Below are positions 37,891 through 47,592 of a DNA stretch of 64,000 nt, piece after piece (position 1 is the first letter of the stretch; each line of letters begins with the position of its first letter). The DNA lies in NCBI GenBank assembly GCA_027487485.1, contig JAIYDN010000069.1:33197-97196 (forward strand). Reading direction: 5' to 3'. The notes below the pieces were generated by a model. That model saw only the letters and a list, made by a program, of their open reading frames with translations. It did no database searches and was not told where the DNA came from. The stretch is from Planctomycetaceae bacterium (GTDB taxonomy: Bacteria > Planctomycetota > Planctomycetia > Pirellulales > Pirellulaceae). The position numbers and the translations under genes are program-made.

Positions 37891-38649
37891 ATGAATGCCA
37901 AACGAATAGATCCGACCTATGACACCGCGAAATTGTTGTCAGAATTGGACCTTACGGACACTCTTTTGTTGTTGGACTGTTTGCGAGAAGTGCAGTTTTG
38001 GATTAAGGATTTCAACGGTCGCTATCTCCGTGTCAATCAAACGTTTCAATTGGATTACTCTCTTGCTTCGATGGCTGAAGCGAACGGCAAGACGGACCAC
38101 GATCTATCCCCACCTTGGATTGCTGAGGCTTTCCGAGCTGACGACTTGTTGGTGTTACGTGGCCAACGAATCATCAACCGAATCGAGCTAATCAGCGGTC
38201 ATGACCGCATGCTCCGTTGGTATCAGACCAACAAAATCCCTCTGAAAAATCATCAAGGGGATTTTGTGGCTACCGCGGGGATTGCAACACTCCTTCCAGA
38301 TCTCAAGGGGCCATCGTTTCCTCTACCTAGATTGGCGCCGGCCTTGGAGGTAATGCAGGATGAGACCAAGACGTCGGTGACAAATTCCGGGCTTGCAAAG
38401 CTGGTTGGACTTTCTGTGAGCGCTTTTGAGCGGCAATTCCGATTGCATCTCCATACGTCCCCTATGCAGTTCCACCGCAAGCTACGATTAGCGAGAGCTG
38501 CTGCTTCATTAATTCAATCGCAAAACTCCATTGCCGAAATCGCCCAACGATTTGGATTTAGCGATCAGGCTCATCTATCACGGCAGTTTAAGGATGTGTA
38601 CGGTTCGACGCCCAGCTGCTGGCGGGACAAACACGCCAGATCAAAATAG
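37891..38649 (+). CDS. PAS-domain AraC-family transcriptional regulator
   Basis: VQFWIKDFNGRYLRVNQTF PAS-like; C-terminal AraC HTH (FHRKLRLARAAASLIQSQNSIAEIAQRFGFSDQAHLSRQFKDVYGSTPSCWR). Confidence 0.88.
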   Translation: MNAKRIDPTYDTAKLLSELDLTDTLLLLDCLREVQFWIKDFNGRYLRVNQTFQLDYSLASMAEANGKTDHDLSPPWIAEAFRADDLLVLRGQRIINRIELISGHDRMLRWYQTNKIPLKNHQGDFVATAGIATLLPDLKGPSFPLPRLAPALEVMQDETKTSVTNSGLAKLVGLSVSAFERQFRLHLHTSPMQFHRKLRLARAAASLIQSQNSIAEIAQRFGFSDQAHLSRQFKDVYGSTPSCWRDKHARSK

Positions 38650-38770
38650 CCGTAAACGCCGCAATTATTCAACCTTTCTGGGGCTCCGTTCAAGACCGTA
38701 ATTAGTCAACGAGTCAGAATACAATCGCGTGACAGTTCCGTCTGAAAATACCCTGAGAGAGCCTTGTTGA

Positions 38771-40546
38771 ATGATCAAGCCCTTCGAAGCAATACTGTTG
38801 TTTGCGTTGATTTTTGTCTCTTCGTCCTCGAGCGATTTTGTTTGCGCGGGGAGCTCAACAACCGAAGAACCGGAGCATCAAGATACAAAAGAAAACAATC
38901 GGCAATACAGCGATCATATAAAAGTCTGTCAGGTTGGCTACCTGGTCGACGAAACCAAAATAGCTATTCTGACATCGGAAACTCAGGGCAACGTGGTTGT
39001 TCATAATTCGGATAGCGATGAAATTGTTGCATCGCTTCCTGTAGGAGCTATTTCGTTGGATTCCGACACGGGTGACAGTACACGAGTCATTGATCTGACG
39101 GAGGTTTCAAAACCTGGTCGATATTACTTGATGGTGCCTGGCGTGGGAAGAAGTTTCGACTTCAGTGTGGGTAACGATGTTTTTTCTCGTACCTTTCAAC
39201 TGTCTATGTTTTTCTATACCGGCCAACGTTGTGGCACGGCAGTCCGACTCGGCGGCGAATTTGGGAACTACCGCCATGCAGAGTGCCATGTTTCTGAAGC
39301 GCACTTCGATGTATCAACAGGTCGAACGGGAAAAAGATCGCTGGCTGGAGGTTGGCACGATGCGGGAGACTTCGGTCGATACAGCATCAACTCAGGTATC
39401 TCGATGGGGACTCTTTTGTGGGCGTATGAATTGAACTCGGAGAAGCTCCGCGATGTCGATTTGATGCTACCTGAGAAAACTGGTTCGCTACCGGACATGC
39501 TTACCGAAATCCGTTGGAATTTGGACTGGATGCTGAAGATGCAAGACGAAAGTGGAGGTGTTTGGCATAAGGCAACTACCGCCAAGTTCCCTGGATCAAT
39601 TCTTCCCGAGTCAGATAGTGCACGGATGCTAATCGTTGGAAGCGGTGAGGCTCCCTATTTGACTACTCAAGCAACTTGTAATCTGGTTGCTGTCGCAGCG
39701 ATTGCTGCACGAGTCTATCGACCATTTGATCCCGACTATGCAAATCGTTGCCTTTCTGCCGCAAGGCTCGGATGGGCTTGGCTTGAAAAGTCTCCTGACA
39801 GTCATTTTCGGGCAAATCCAAAAGGTATCGAAACGGGCGCTTACGAAGACGACGATGCTAGCGACGAAAGGTTGTGGGCGGCTGCGGAGTTGTTCCGAAC
39901 GACGGGTGATGCAAACTACCATGAGTACTTTCTAAGCAACTTTCGTCGCTTTCAGCCGATGTTTAATTCGGGTTTTCCTCATGAATGGAGGAAGGTGCAT
40001 GCTTTGGCACTTTACGGCTACGCATTAGAAAGCCGGAAGGAAGTGGATCCGAAAGCTCAACAAGTCATCCGACAGGAGGCATTGACGGCTGCCGATGAGA
40101 TCGTAGCGAGGGTTCTAAAAAATGACTATCGAGTTCCTCTTAAAACAGATAACTACATCTGGGGTTCTAATGCTTTAGTAGCAAACTACGGTATGATGCT
40201 CAGGCTTGCGAATCGAATCTCCCCGAAACGAGAGTACGTTGACGCCGCTCAAGATTCCCTTCACTATTTGCTTGGTAGGAATACGTTCAACACGAGCTTC
40301 GTAACACATGTAGGCAGTCGATGGCCCATGAATCCTCATCATCGCCCTAGTGAAGCGGACGATGTCCAGGAGCCTTGGCCAGGCATGTTGATTGGTGGCC
40401 CCAATGCACAGAATACGAATGATAAAAGGCCTCCCGCCCGACAGTGGGACGATGTCAAACAGAGCTTCACAACAAACGAAGTTGCAATCAACTGGAATGC
40501 TCCACTTGTATTCTTGCTTGCAGAAGCTTTGCCAAACCCAAATTGA
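38771..40546 (+). CDS. Glycoside hydrolase family 9 protein with N-terminal Ig-like (CelD_N) domain, secreted
   Basis: KVCQVGYLVDETKIAILTSE; GGWHDAGDFGRYSINSGISMGTLLWAYEL; DSLHYLLGRNTFNTSFVTHVGSRWPMNPHHRPSEADD; AINWNAPLVFLLA. Confidence 0.9.
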   Translation: MIKPFEAILLFALIFVSSSSSDFVCAGSSTTEEPEHQDTKENNRQYSDHIKVCQVGYLVDETKIAILTSETQGNVVVHNSDSDEIVASLPVGAISLDSDTGDSTRVIDLTEVSKPGRYYLMVPGVGRSFDFSVGNDVFSRTFQLSMFFYTGQRCGTAVRLGGEFGNYRHAECHVSEAHFDVSTGRTGKRSLAGGWHDAGDFGRYSINSGISMGTLLWAYELNSEKLRDVDLMLPEKTGSLPDMLTEIRWNLDWMLKMQDESGGVWHKATTAKFPGSILPESDSARMLIVGSGEAPYLTTQATCNLVAVAAIAARVYRPFDPDYANRCLSAARLGWAWLEKSPDSHFRANPKGIETGAYEDDDASDERLWAAAELFRTTGDANYHEYFLSNFRRFQPMFNSGFPHEWRKVHALALYGYALESRKEVDPKAQQVIRQEALTAADEIVARVLKNDYRVPLKTDNYIWGSNALVANYGMMLRLANRISPKREYVDAAQDSLHYLLGRNTFNTSFVTHVGSRWPMNPHHRPSEADDVQEPWPGMLIGGPNAQNTNDKRPPARQWDDVKQSFTTNEVAINWNAPLVFLLAEALPNPN

Positions 40547-40699
40547 CCTTTTTGGTTAGCTTATTCCGTTTCAGACTCAATCGGAAGAAGCTAATTTTGT
40601 GAAAATCTGGCAAAATATTCTTACGCCGTGCAAGATTTCGACCCTCGAGTCAGTCTTGCTGTTAGAGGTGGACCGATAGAACATTTAGCCGATACGCAC

Positions 40700-41299
40700 A
40701 TGCGACCAAGTTACGAACCAACCCGAGCCAGCCTTATTCTGAGGCTTCAAGACGCAGAAGATATGGCTGCGTGGGATGAGTTCGCGGCGATTTACGCTCC
40801 CGTCGTTTTTAACGTTGCTGCGAGCCGTGGGTTTCAAGCTGCAGATGCCGACAACTTGGTCCAAGAGGTTCTAATGGCGGTTGCCGCCTCGGTTTCCAAT
40901 TGGCTGCAGCGGGATGACCGAGGAAGTTTCCGTGCCTGGCTATTGCGAATCGCTCGTAATGCCGCGGTCGACATGATCACTCAGAAAACGACTCGATCGT
41001 TCGGGTGTGATGGTAGCGAGGCCCAGGTCCATTTGGCGAGTGTTCCCGCACCATCAGATTTGTCCAGTGTTTTGGACATGGAGTACGAGCGAACAGTTTT
41101 TCGATGGGCCACGCAGCGCGTGCAAGAGTCCGTAGCGGAGAACACTTGGCAAGCATTTTGGCTAACTACCATTGAGGGATTATCCATAGAGACAGCTGCG
41201 AAACAACTCAACACTCGTCCTGGTAATATCTATTTCGCTCGTAGTCGTGTCATGGCACGGATCAAGGAGCTTGTCCAGCGGTATCAGGATCAACAATGA
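40700..41299 (+). CDS. ECF-type RNA polymerase sigma factor
   Basis: TRASLILRLQDAEDMAAWDEFAAIYAPVVFNVAASRGFQAADADNLVQEVLMAVA...RAWLLRIARNAAVDMI; start taken at MRPSYEPTRAS. Confidence 0.9.
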   Translation: MRPSYEPTRASLILRLQDAEDMAAWDEFAAIYAPVVFNVAASRGFQAADADNLVQEVLMAVAASVSNWLQRDDRGSFRAWLLRIARNAAVDMITQKTTRSFGCDGSEAQVHLASVPAPSDLSSVLDMEYERTVFRWATQRVQESVAENTWQAFWLTTIEGLSIETAAKQLNTRPGNIYFARSRVMARIKELVQRYQDQQ

Positions 41300-43647
41300 A
41301 CAAGGATCAACTTACCTGTGATGTTGTCGCGTTAGAGACGATTCTTCGAAGCGACCAGTCGATGGAGCCTAGCGAGGAGCAGCTCGCGCATGTCGAAAAC
41401 TGTACTCGTTGCCAACAGCGAATCTTCGAGTTGGCGGGGTCGCAGGCGATGTGGCAAGGTGTGAAAGATGCGATCTCATGTGCAGCCAGTTCGGATCAAC
41501 AGCGACGTGTTCCTTCCGTGACGCTCCATCACTCAGCAATTCACTGGAGTGAGTCGATGGCCAAGCAGTTACTTTCACCGCCAACACATCCGGAAATGCT
41601 CGGGCGAATCGGGCGGTATGAAGTGGAACGGTTGATCGGTTCCGGAGGAATGGGAGTTGTCTTCAAAGCATTCGATACAGAATTGAATCGACCTATTGCT
41701 ATCAAATTGTTGGCTCCCTATCTGGCTAACAGTGGACCAGCAAGAAAGCGATTCGCCCGGGAAGCACGCGCGGCTGCTGCGGTTGTTCATCAACACGTTG
41801 TGCCGATTCACAATGTCGAAACAGAGCGTGATTTGCCATTGATCGTCATGCAATATGTCTCCGGCGAATCATTGCAGGCACGTATTGACCGCGAAGGCTC
41901 GCTAGAATTGTGCGAGATCCTGCGGATCGGAATGCAGATTGCTTACGGCCTATCCGCGGCGCATCAACAAGGCCTTGTCCATCGCGACATCAAGCCATCC
42001 AACATCCTTCTTGAAGAAGACGTCGATAGAGCGCTCATCAGCGACTTTGGACTCGCACGCGCAGCCGATGATGCCAGCCTGACTCGCACTGGATTCCATC
42101 CCGGCACACCACAATATATGTCGCCGGAACAAGCGTCCGGTCAAAGCATCGATGCCCGAAGCGATTTGTTCAGCATGGGCAGTATGCTTTATACGATGTG
42201 TACTGGGCAGCCTCCGTTCAGGGCAGAAAGCAGTTTGAGCGTCATGCGCCGTATCACGGACACCGAACCTCGGCCTATTCGCGAACTCAATCCGAGTGTT
42301 CCAGATTGGCTGGAACGACTTGTGGCCATGTTGATGGCCAAGCATGTAGACGATCGACCAAAGTCGGCTGCGTTCGTAGCAAAACTGCTGCAACAGTGTC
42401 TTGCCCATATCGAACAACCTCATTCGGTGTCACTTCCGAACGAGTTACGCAATCTCCAAGTGACATCTTCTCCAAAGAGCAAGAGGAACATTTTTATGTT
42501 GATTTCGATATCGACGATGACTGTATTTTTCGCTTGGGCGGCACTAAGCTTCTTGACGGATGATCCGGTGCAATCGGACCAAGTCAGAAATGCTGCTGCA
42601 AAAGGGATTTCAAAGGCGGCAAAAATGAAGGGTTCCACATCGGTCGCTGGATACAAGATTGCACTCGAAGGTGTTGGTGAACTCGGCGATATCAGTGAGC
42701 GGGTAATAAAGTTTCGCCCGAAAATGAACACACAAACTACAAGCCAAGGCTCTTTCGATATTTCTTCCGATCAGTTTGCAACGGGCCAAACATTTGGTAA
42801 TGGCAATGGTGTCGGCAGTGCAATAGGCGGTTCTGGTACGGCAACGGCTGGTGGCGGCGGCGGCGGTTTTACCAGCGGTGGCGGATCTGGGTTTGGAACT
42901 ACTTTCACAAAGCCAACCTATGGGATTGCGTTGAAGATCACCGAAGAAGCCGTGAAAGGGAAACGCGATAAGAATCGCTACGCTCAGCTTGGCTCAGCTG
43001 TCAAAATCATAGAACTTGACGGTACCGTGGAAGAAGCCAAAGACTCTGGCCCCATCAGCGCAACATGGCCCAAATTTGATAGCCAGTTTCCTGGAACGTC
43101 AGGCTTGTATGTTCCTCGCCAGCAAAGCATCGAAGTACCACTGAAAGAAATTCAGGGTGAACTCAAAATCACAACGGGTCGACGCGTTGAAGCGGTCTTC
43201 GAAGGAGCTCGTCCCCAAAAGAAGAAAGTGGCTGGTGAAGAGTTTGCGATCAAGTCGATCGACGAAAATTCTGAAGGATTAACAGTGGTCGTATCCTTCC
43301 CTCCAACCACCGCTATGAAGAATGCAAAGAACATATTCGAGCGAATGCAGGTCATGATGACATCGATGAACTGTTATGAACTGGAGATTGAAGACAAAGA
43401 GGGAAACGTATACCTACCATCAGGCGCATCTGCGACGGGCAGCGGTGGAGGAAGTTCGCAAAGCTTCAGCTTTAATGGTAATACACAAAAACGCTCTTCG
43501 CAGTCATCCGAACCCGAGCTATCGACGGTAGCGTTTCGGTTCAAACCGCTCTCAGGTTACTCGATTAAGAACATTACCGCCCGAATTGTGGAAGCCGATG
43601 GCGAACCGGAGACGGTGCCTTTTACCATCGAAGTTCAATCGGAGTAA
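41296..43647 (+). CDS. Ser/Thr protein kinase with N-terminal anti-sigma-like zinc motif, TM helix and Gly-rich/unknown C-terminal region
   Basis: HVENCTRCQQRI (Hx3Cx2C); RYEVERLIGSGGMGVVFKAFD; HRDIKPSNILLEEDVDRALISDFGLARA; GTPQYMSPEQ; TM FMLISISTMTVFFAWAALSFL; ATGA overlap with the sigma gene. Confidence 0.92.
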   Translation: MNKDQLTCDVVALETILRSDQSMEPSEEQLAHVENCTRCQQRIFELAGSQAMWQGVKDAISCAASSDQQRRVPSVTLHHSAIHWSESMAKQLLSPPTHPEMLGRIGRYEVERLIGSGGMGVVFKAFDTELNRPIAIKLLAPYLANSGPARKRFAREARAAAAVVHQHVVPIHNVETERDLPLIVMQYVSGESLQARIDREGSLELCEILRIGMQIAYGLSAAHQQGLVHRDIKPSNILLEEDVDRALISDFGLARAADDASLTRTGFHPGTPQYMSPEQASGQSIDARSDLFSMGSMLYTMCTGQPPFRAESSLSVMRRITDTEPRPIRELNPSVPDWLERLVAMLMAKHVDDRPKSAAFVAKLLQQCLAHIEQPHSVSLPNELRNLQVTSSPKSKRNIFMLISISTMTVFFAWAALSFLTDDPVQSDQVRNAAAKGISKAAKMKGSTSVAGYKIALEGVGELGDISERVIKFRPKMNTQTTSQGSFDISSDQFATGQTFGNGNGVGSAIGGSGTATAGGGGGGFTSGGGSGFGTTFTKPTYGIALKITEEAVKGKRDKNRYAQLGSAVKIIELDGTVEEAKDSGPISATWPKFDSQFPGTSGLYVPRQQSIEVPLKEIQGELKITTGRRVEAVFEGARPQKKKVAGEEFAIKSIDENSEGLTVVVSFPPTTAMKNAKNIFERMQVMMTSMNCYELEIEDKEGNVYLPSGASATGSGGGSSQSFSFNGNTQKRSSQSSEPELSTVAFRFKPLSGYSIKNITARIVEADGEPETVPFTIEVQSE

Positions 43648-43664
43648 ATGTTAACCAGTTTCGC

Positions 43665-43825
43665 GTAGGCCGTAACAAGCCAGCTTTGGGGCGCAGTTAC
43701 GGCAGTGCGTTCCAACAAACATTAAGACATATCAAAAGATACGTTGAATGTGAATACGCCTTCATGCCGTAACTGCGCTATCGCTAGTTACGGCCTACGG
43801 TTTACGGCCTGCTGTTTGTTACGGC
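43665..43825. repeat. GCCGTAAC...GTTACGGC palindromic repeats (REP-like), downstream of the kinase and at the sulfatase 3' end
   Basis: Units at 43669-43703 and 43766-43796 plus a half unit gttacggc at 43818-43825. Confidence 0.88.
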
Positions 43826-45414
43826 GTTGCGCGCTTGATCTCAACATCGTTCTTTTGAGGCGTTCCAGGTGTGCTGCGGCCGTCGCGGATGTACTTTTCT
43901 AAAACCTCTTTCAGCTCCGTCACCAACTCGGGTTTGTGTTCGTACTGATTGTAGCGCTGAGCAAGGTCCTCGCGAACGTTGAAGAGCTCTCCCGGTTTTG
44001 AATGCACGGTATAGCCACGCTCTTTTTTGAGCCACTCGGGTTCACCGTTGCCTCCATTGTCGTCACCGCTGGGTGCATCGATAAGAACCCAATCCCCTTT
44101 GCGAATGGCAAACTTGCCCCGAGCACTATGATGCACCGTCGCTTCTCGAATCGGTGTGGTGAGCTCCTCACCAAGAAATGCGGGTAACATACTCACGCTA
44201 TCTTCTGCCGCATTGTCGGGTAATTCATGTCCCAAAATTGCAGACACCGTCGCCATGAAATCTACATGGCACATTGTTTCGTCGCTAACGGTTCCCGATG
44301 GAATCTTCCCAGGCCATCGAGCCATAAACGGAACACGATGCCCACCCTCCCACGCATCACGCTTGGCACCGCGAAGGTCCCCCGAGCTGCGATGCCCGAA
44401 TTGTTGAACGCGATCGTAAGCGCCCGGTCGTACCTCGCCAGTCACTTCAGCACCGTTGTCGCTGGTAAAGATCACAAGCGTATTGTCGGCAACTCCTGCA
44501 CGATCGAGTGCATCGAGCAATTGCCCGACACTCCAGTCCGTCTGATGAACAAAGTCACCATAAAGTCCGACTTGTGTCTTACCGACAAAATCAGCAGATG
44601 GAACAACCGGGTAATGAGGTGAAGTCAGCGCGAAGTAAAGGAAGAATGGCTTCTTGGTTTGCGCTGTTGTCGTAACCCAGTCTACGGCATGGGTAGTAAG
44701 CCCAGGTAGGATATCTTCCAGCTTCCACCCAGGTACCATTGGGCCAGGGATATTGAAGAGGCCGCCTTGACTGGGCACCGTTGGAATACCGACTGTTCGA
44801 TCGTTATGGATGAAACAGTAGGGAGGGTAGTTCGGGACGATGGTCCCAAAGTAATGATCAAAACCTCGAGCAAGCGGCCCATCGCTAATCGGCTTGGTAA
44901 AGTCGACATTGCTGAGGGGGTTCTTCGCTCCACCCATGGGCGGCTTGCCATCGTTCGTGGCATAGTTCTGACCTAAATGCCACTTGCCGATACAAGCGGT
45001 GGCATAACCATGTTGCTGGAGCATTTCGCCGACCGTCAATCGATCTGCTGAGATAAGCGGTTTATCCCAGGGGCCGAGAACGTTGCGTTGCAATCGCGTG
45101 CGCCATGCATAACGACCTGTTAGCAATGCATAACGAGTCGGAGTGCAGACGGATGATGGCGAATGGGCGTCGGTAAATCGCAATCCTTGACTTGCCAGCT
45201 GATCCAATCGTGGCGTAGGAATCTTGGACTCCGAGTTGTAACAACCGAGATCACCATAACCTAGATCGTCTGCGAGAATGTAGACGATGTTGGGCTTTTC
45301 AGAAGCCTGGTTCGCATCAGCCATGACAACGCAAAACAAAACAATCGCTGCAATGCTGTTCACGTTTCCGTGGAGCATAAGCAAGACAAGTTTCCAAATC
45401 GTGTTCATTTTCAT
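43819..45414 (-). CDS. Sulfatase (arylsulfatase-like)
   Basis: KPNIVYILADDLGYGDLGCYNSES; SSVCTPTRYALLTGRYAWRTRLQ (CxPxR formylglycine site); LVIFTSDNGAE; ATACIGKWHLG. Confidence 0.96.
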   Translation of the reverse strand: MKMNTIWKLVLLMLHGNVNSIAAIVLFCVVMADANQASEKPNIVYILADDLGYGDLGCYNSESKIPTPRLDQLASQGLRFTDAHSPSSVCTPTRYALLTGRYAWRTRLQRNVLGPWDKPLISADRLTVGEMLQQHGYATACIGKWHLGQNYATNDGKPPMGGAKNPLSNVDFTKPISDGPLARGFDHYFGTIVPNYPPYCFIHNDRTVGIPTVPSQGGLFNIPGPMVPGWKLEDILPGLTTHAVDWVTTTAQTKKPFFLYFALTSPHYPVVPSADFVGKTQVGLYGDFVHQTDWSVGQLLDALDRAGVADNTLVIFTSDNGAEVTGEVRPGAYDRVQQFGHRSSGDLRGAKRDAWEGGHRVPFMARWPGKIPSGTVSDETMCHVDFMATVSAILGHELPDNAAEDSVSMLPAFLGEELTTPIREATVHHSARGKFAIRKGDWVLIDAPSGDDNGGNGEPEWLKKERGYTVHSKPGELFNVREDLAQRYNQYEHKPELVTELKEVLEKYIRDGRSTPGTPQKNDVEIKRATP

Positions 45415-45464
45415 CTTGATACTAGTTCCACAGAAATAAACTCAAACTACCATCAAGCCTCAAC

Positions 45465-45634
45465 GCCGTAACTTCGCTAGCGCTTGTTACGGCCTACAAG
45501 GCCGTGTAGGCCGTAACAAGCCAGCTTTGGGGCGCAGTTACGGCAATGCACGCCAGCGAACATCAACCCAAATCAATATACGTCAAACGTGAATAAGCCC
45601 CCACTGCCGTAACTTCGCTAGCGCTTGTTACGGC
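45465..45634. repeat. Three GCCGTAAC...GTTACGGC palindromic units between the sulfatase and metallopeptidase genes
   Basis: Units 45465-45493, 45510-45544, 45606-45634; the 45510 unit is a near-direct copy of 43669-43703. Confidence 0.9.
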
Positions 45635-46430
45635 CTACAACAGGCACGCCCCATAGCTTCCCTAATAAAGCATGCATCTCGGGGTCATGCCGAAAGAGTT
45701 CCTCGCGAGTAAAAGGAAAGAAATCGTTTCGGAAGAAGTACGCTTCGGTCGCTTCGGCGAAATACTCCATCGCATTGGTCATTGCGTAAGCCCTTTCGAA
45801 TGTGCCGGGCTTGTCGTTACCAAAAGTGCGTTCGACACGATCATATTTTCCACTTTGCTTGGCTCGTGTATATGCCGCTTGGATTTCTGCATTGTCAAAA
45901 CTGTCTGGCAGCGATCGAAAATGATACGCGTGAGCCAATTCGTGCAGTGCGAAGTTTGGCATTCTCTGCATCTCCGCTTCGAAATCATGAACACCGGAAA
46001 ACTCGACAGCTTGCGCCATTGCAGGGTCTCTACCATTGTCCCGCAACCAACCCGCCCCTGGATGAAACTCCGCTCCGCTTTGCCCCTCCTTGTAGGACGG
46101 TGAAAAATAGAGCGGAACCTTCTTCATCTCAGCCACCGCTTCCGCCGGTACATCTCGTACGATCTCATCTAACATCTTCTTCAAACCCTGGATCGCTTTC
46201 TCTGTATCGTCAGCCTCATTCTCAAGAAGCTTCCTCGCAATGTGAACTTGCCATCCAGAGATGTCGCGAGTCTCGCGATCGATCGGTTTCGAATTATCAA
46301 TTGGCGGACTCGTTGTTGTTGTATCTTCCGCTTGCACCCGAACGCAAAGAGGTGACATGCCTAGCATGAATGCCAATACAACTGCCCTTACCCTAAAATC
46401 CAATGCAACTTTGTTCATTAAGTTTTCCAA
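45618..46430 (-). CDS. Secreted HExxH zinc-metallopeptidase-like protein
   Basis: N-terminal signal MNKVALDFRVRAVVLAFMLGMSPLCVRVQA; NFALHELAHAYHFR; AMTNAMEYFAEATEAYFF downstream Glu. Confidence 0.75.
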   Translation of the reverse strand: MENLMNKVALDFRVRAVVLAFMLGMSPLCVRVQAEDTTTTSPPIDNSKPIDRETRDISGWQVHIARKLLENEADDTEKAIQGLKKMLDEIVRDVPAEAVAEMKKVPLYFSPSYKEGQSGAEFHPGAGWLRDNGRDPAMAQAVEFSGVHDFEAEMQRMPNFALHELAHAYHFRSLPDSFDNAEIQAAYTRAKQSGKYDRVERTFGNDKPGTFERAYAMTNAMEYFAEATEAYFFRNDFFPFTREELFRHDPEMHALLGKLWGVPVVGRNKR

Positions 46431-46511
46431 TCGGCAAGAAATGGTGTCACCCCAATCGAAGATGGATTGTACGAGGTAAGTCTACCAAGTTTAATTCAAC
46501 TTCTGGATCGC

Positions 46512-46850
46512 GTAGCCGGACTGGCCCCAGTTCGGTTGGCGTGTGCGCCCGAAGTCTGGCGACTCCGGCTACGAAGGTTGGCACGCTGGGTGAAGTGATT
46601 TGTGAGAATCTGGAAGTCCTGAGTCCTGAAATGTAAAATCAAAAACGGTAGCCGGACTGGCCACAGTTCGGTTGGCGTGTGCGCCCGAAGTCTGGCGACT
46701 CCGGCTACGAAGGTTGGCACGCTGGGTGAAGCGATTCGCGAGAATCTGGAAGTCCTGAGTCCCGAAATGTAAAATCAAAAACGGTAGCCGGACTGGCCAC
46801 AGTTCGGTTGGCGTGTGCGTCCGAAGTCTGGCGACTCCGGCTACGAGTTA
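46512..46850. repeat. 136-bp tandem repeat (two full units plus a palindromic partial third)
   Basis: gtagccggactggccc/acagttcggttggcgtgtgcg...ctccggctac starts at 46512, 46648 and 46784. Confidence 0.92.
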
Positions 46851-46898
46851 AAGTCGAACTTTCGTCCCCGATTCAATAACATAACTGGAGTGGAAATC

Positions 46899-47393
46899 AT
46901 GAAAATCAGTGGTTGGGTGCGTGGAACATTGCATGCCGGATTTTGGCTGTGTGGAGTTTTCTTCTTGTGCGGGATGGTTGAAGCGGCGGACCACCCTGCG
47001 TTTCAACCGGTGAAAGAACTTTTTGCCGCGATGTCCAAACATGACGGCATGGCAATGCAGGAGACTTCAACACAGGACTTCCAACTACTCGAACATGGCG
47101 AGGACTGGACGATGCTACAACTTGTAGATGCGGTCCAGCCCAAGGGGAAACCCTATGTGCGCAAAAACTTCTTTAACCAGATTCGAGCTCTTCAAAAAGG
47201 GGATGTCGCATGGGTGAGCTATTGGAACAAGGCTGAGATTACTCGTGATGGCGGACTTCGGACCGTCGTGTGGCTTGAAAGCGCCGTGGTGGTCAAAGAG
47301 GACGACCGCTGGAAAGTTCAACTGTTGCATTCGACTCGTTTGGAACCAGACAACCACCCAAAAAATATGGAATGGGTTCAGTTCGAAGAATAA
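46899..47393 (+). CDS. NTF2-like/SnoaL-like secreted protein
   Basis: Signal-like MKISGWVRGTLHAGFWLCGVFFLCGMVEA; HPAFQPVKELFAAMSKHDGMAMQETSTQDFQLLEHG...VVVKEDDRWKVQLLHSTRL. Confidence 0.65.
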   Translation: MKISGWVRGTLHAGFWLCGVFFLCGMVEAADHPAFQPVKELFAAMSKHDGMAMQETSTQDFQLLEHGEDWTMLQLVDAVQPKGKPYVRKNFFNQIRALQKGDVAWVSYWNKAEITRDGGLRTVVWLESAVVVKEDDRWKVQLLHSTRLEPDNHPKNMEWVQFEE

Positions 47394-47592
47394 TGCGGAA
47401 AGAGTTAAAAACCGTAGCTATTAGTGCCGCAGCTTGGAAATGACCTTGAGTAGGGAAACCCCAAAATCACAACCCGCAGCGTGAGCAAGGGGCAGAATCA
47501 CAAGGACTTCCCTCACTTCCCGACTTGTTGATTAAAAGCTCTTTCAATTGCATTTCGATTACCGGGCAGCCATTGGTGCGGCAAGTTGATGG

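Noticed and set aside
46496-46778. ORFs in the 136-bp repeat
   Set aside because: Repeat translations (LRSRSRQTSGAHANRT) with no independent support.
46512-46850. Possible CRISPR array
   Set aside because: Three 136-bp units in which both 'repeat' and 'spacer' are conserved; no unique spacers and no cas genes.
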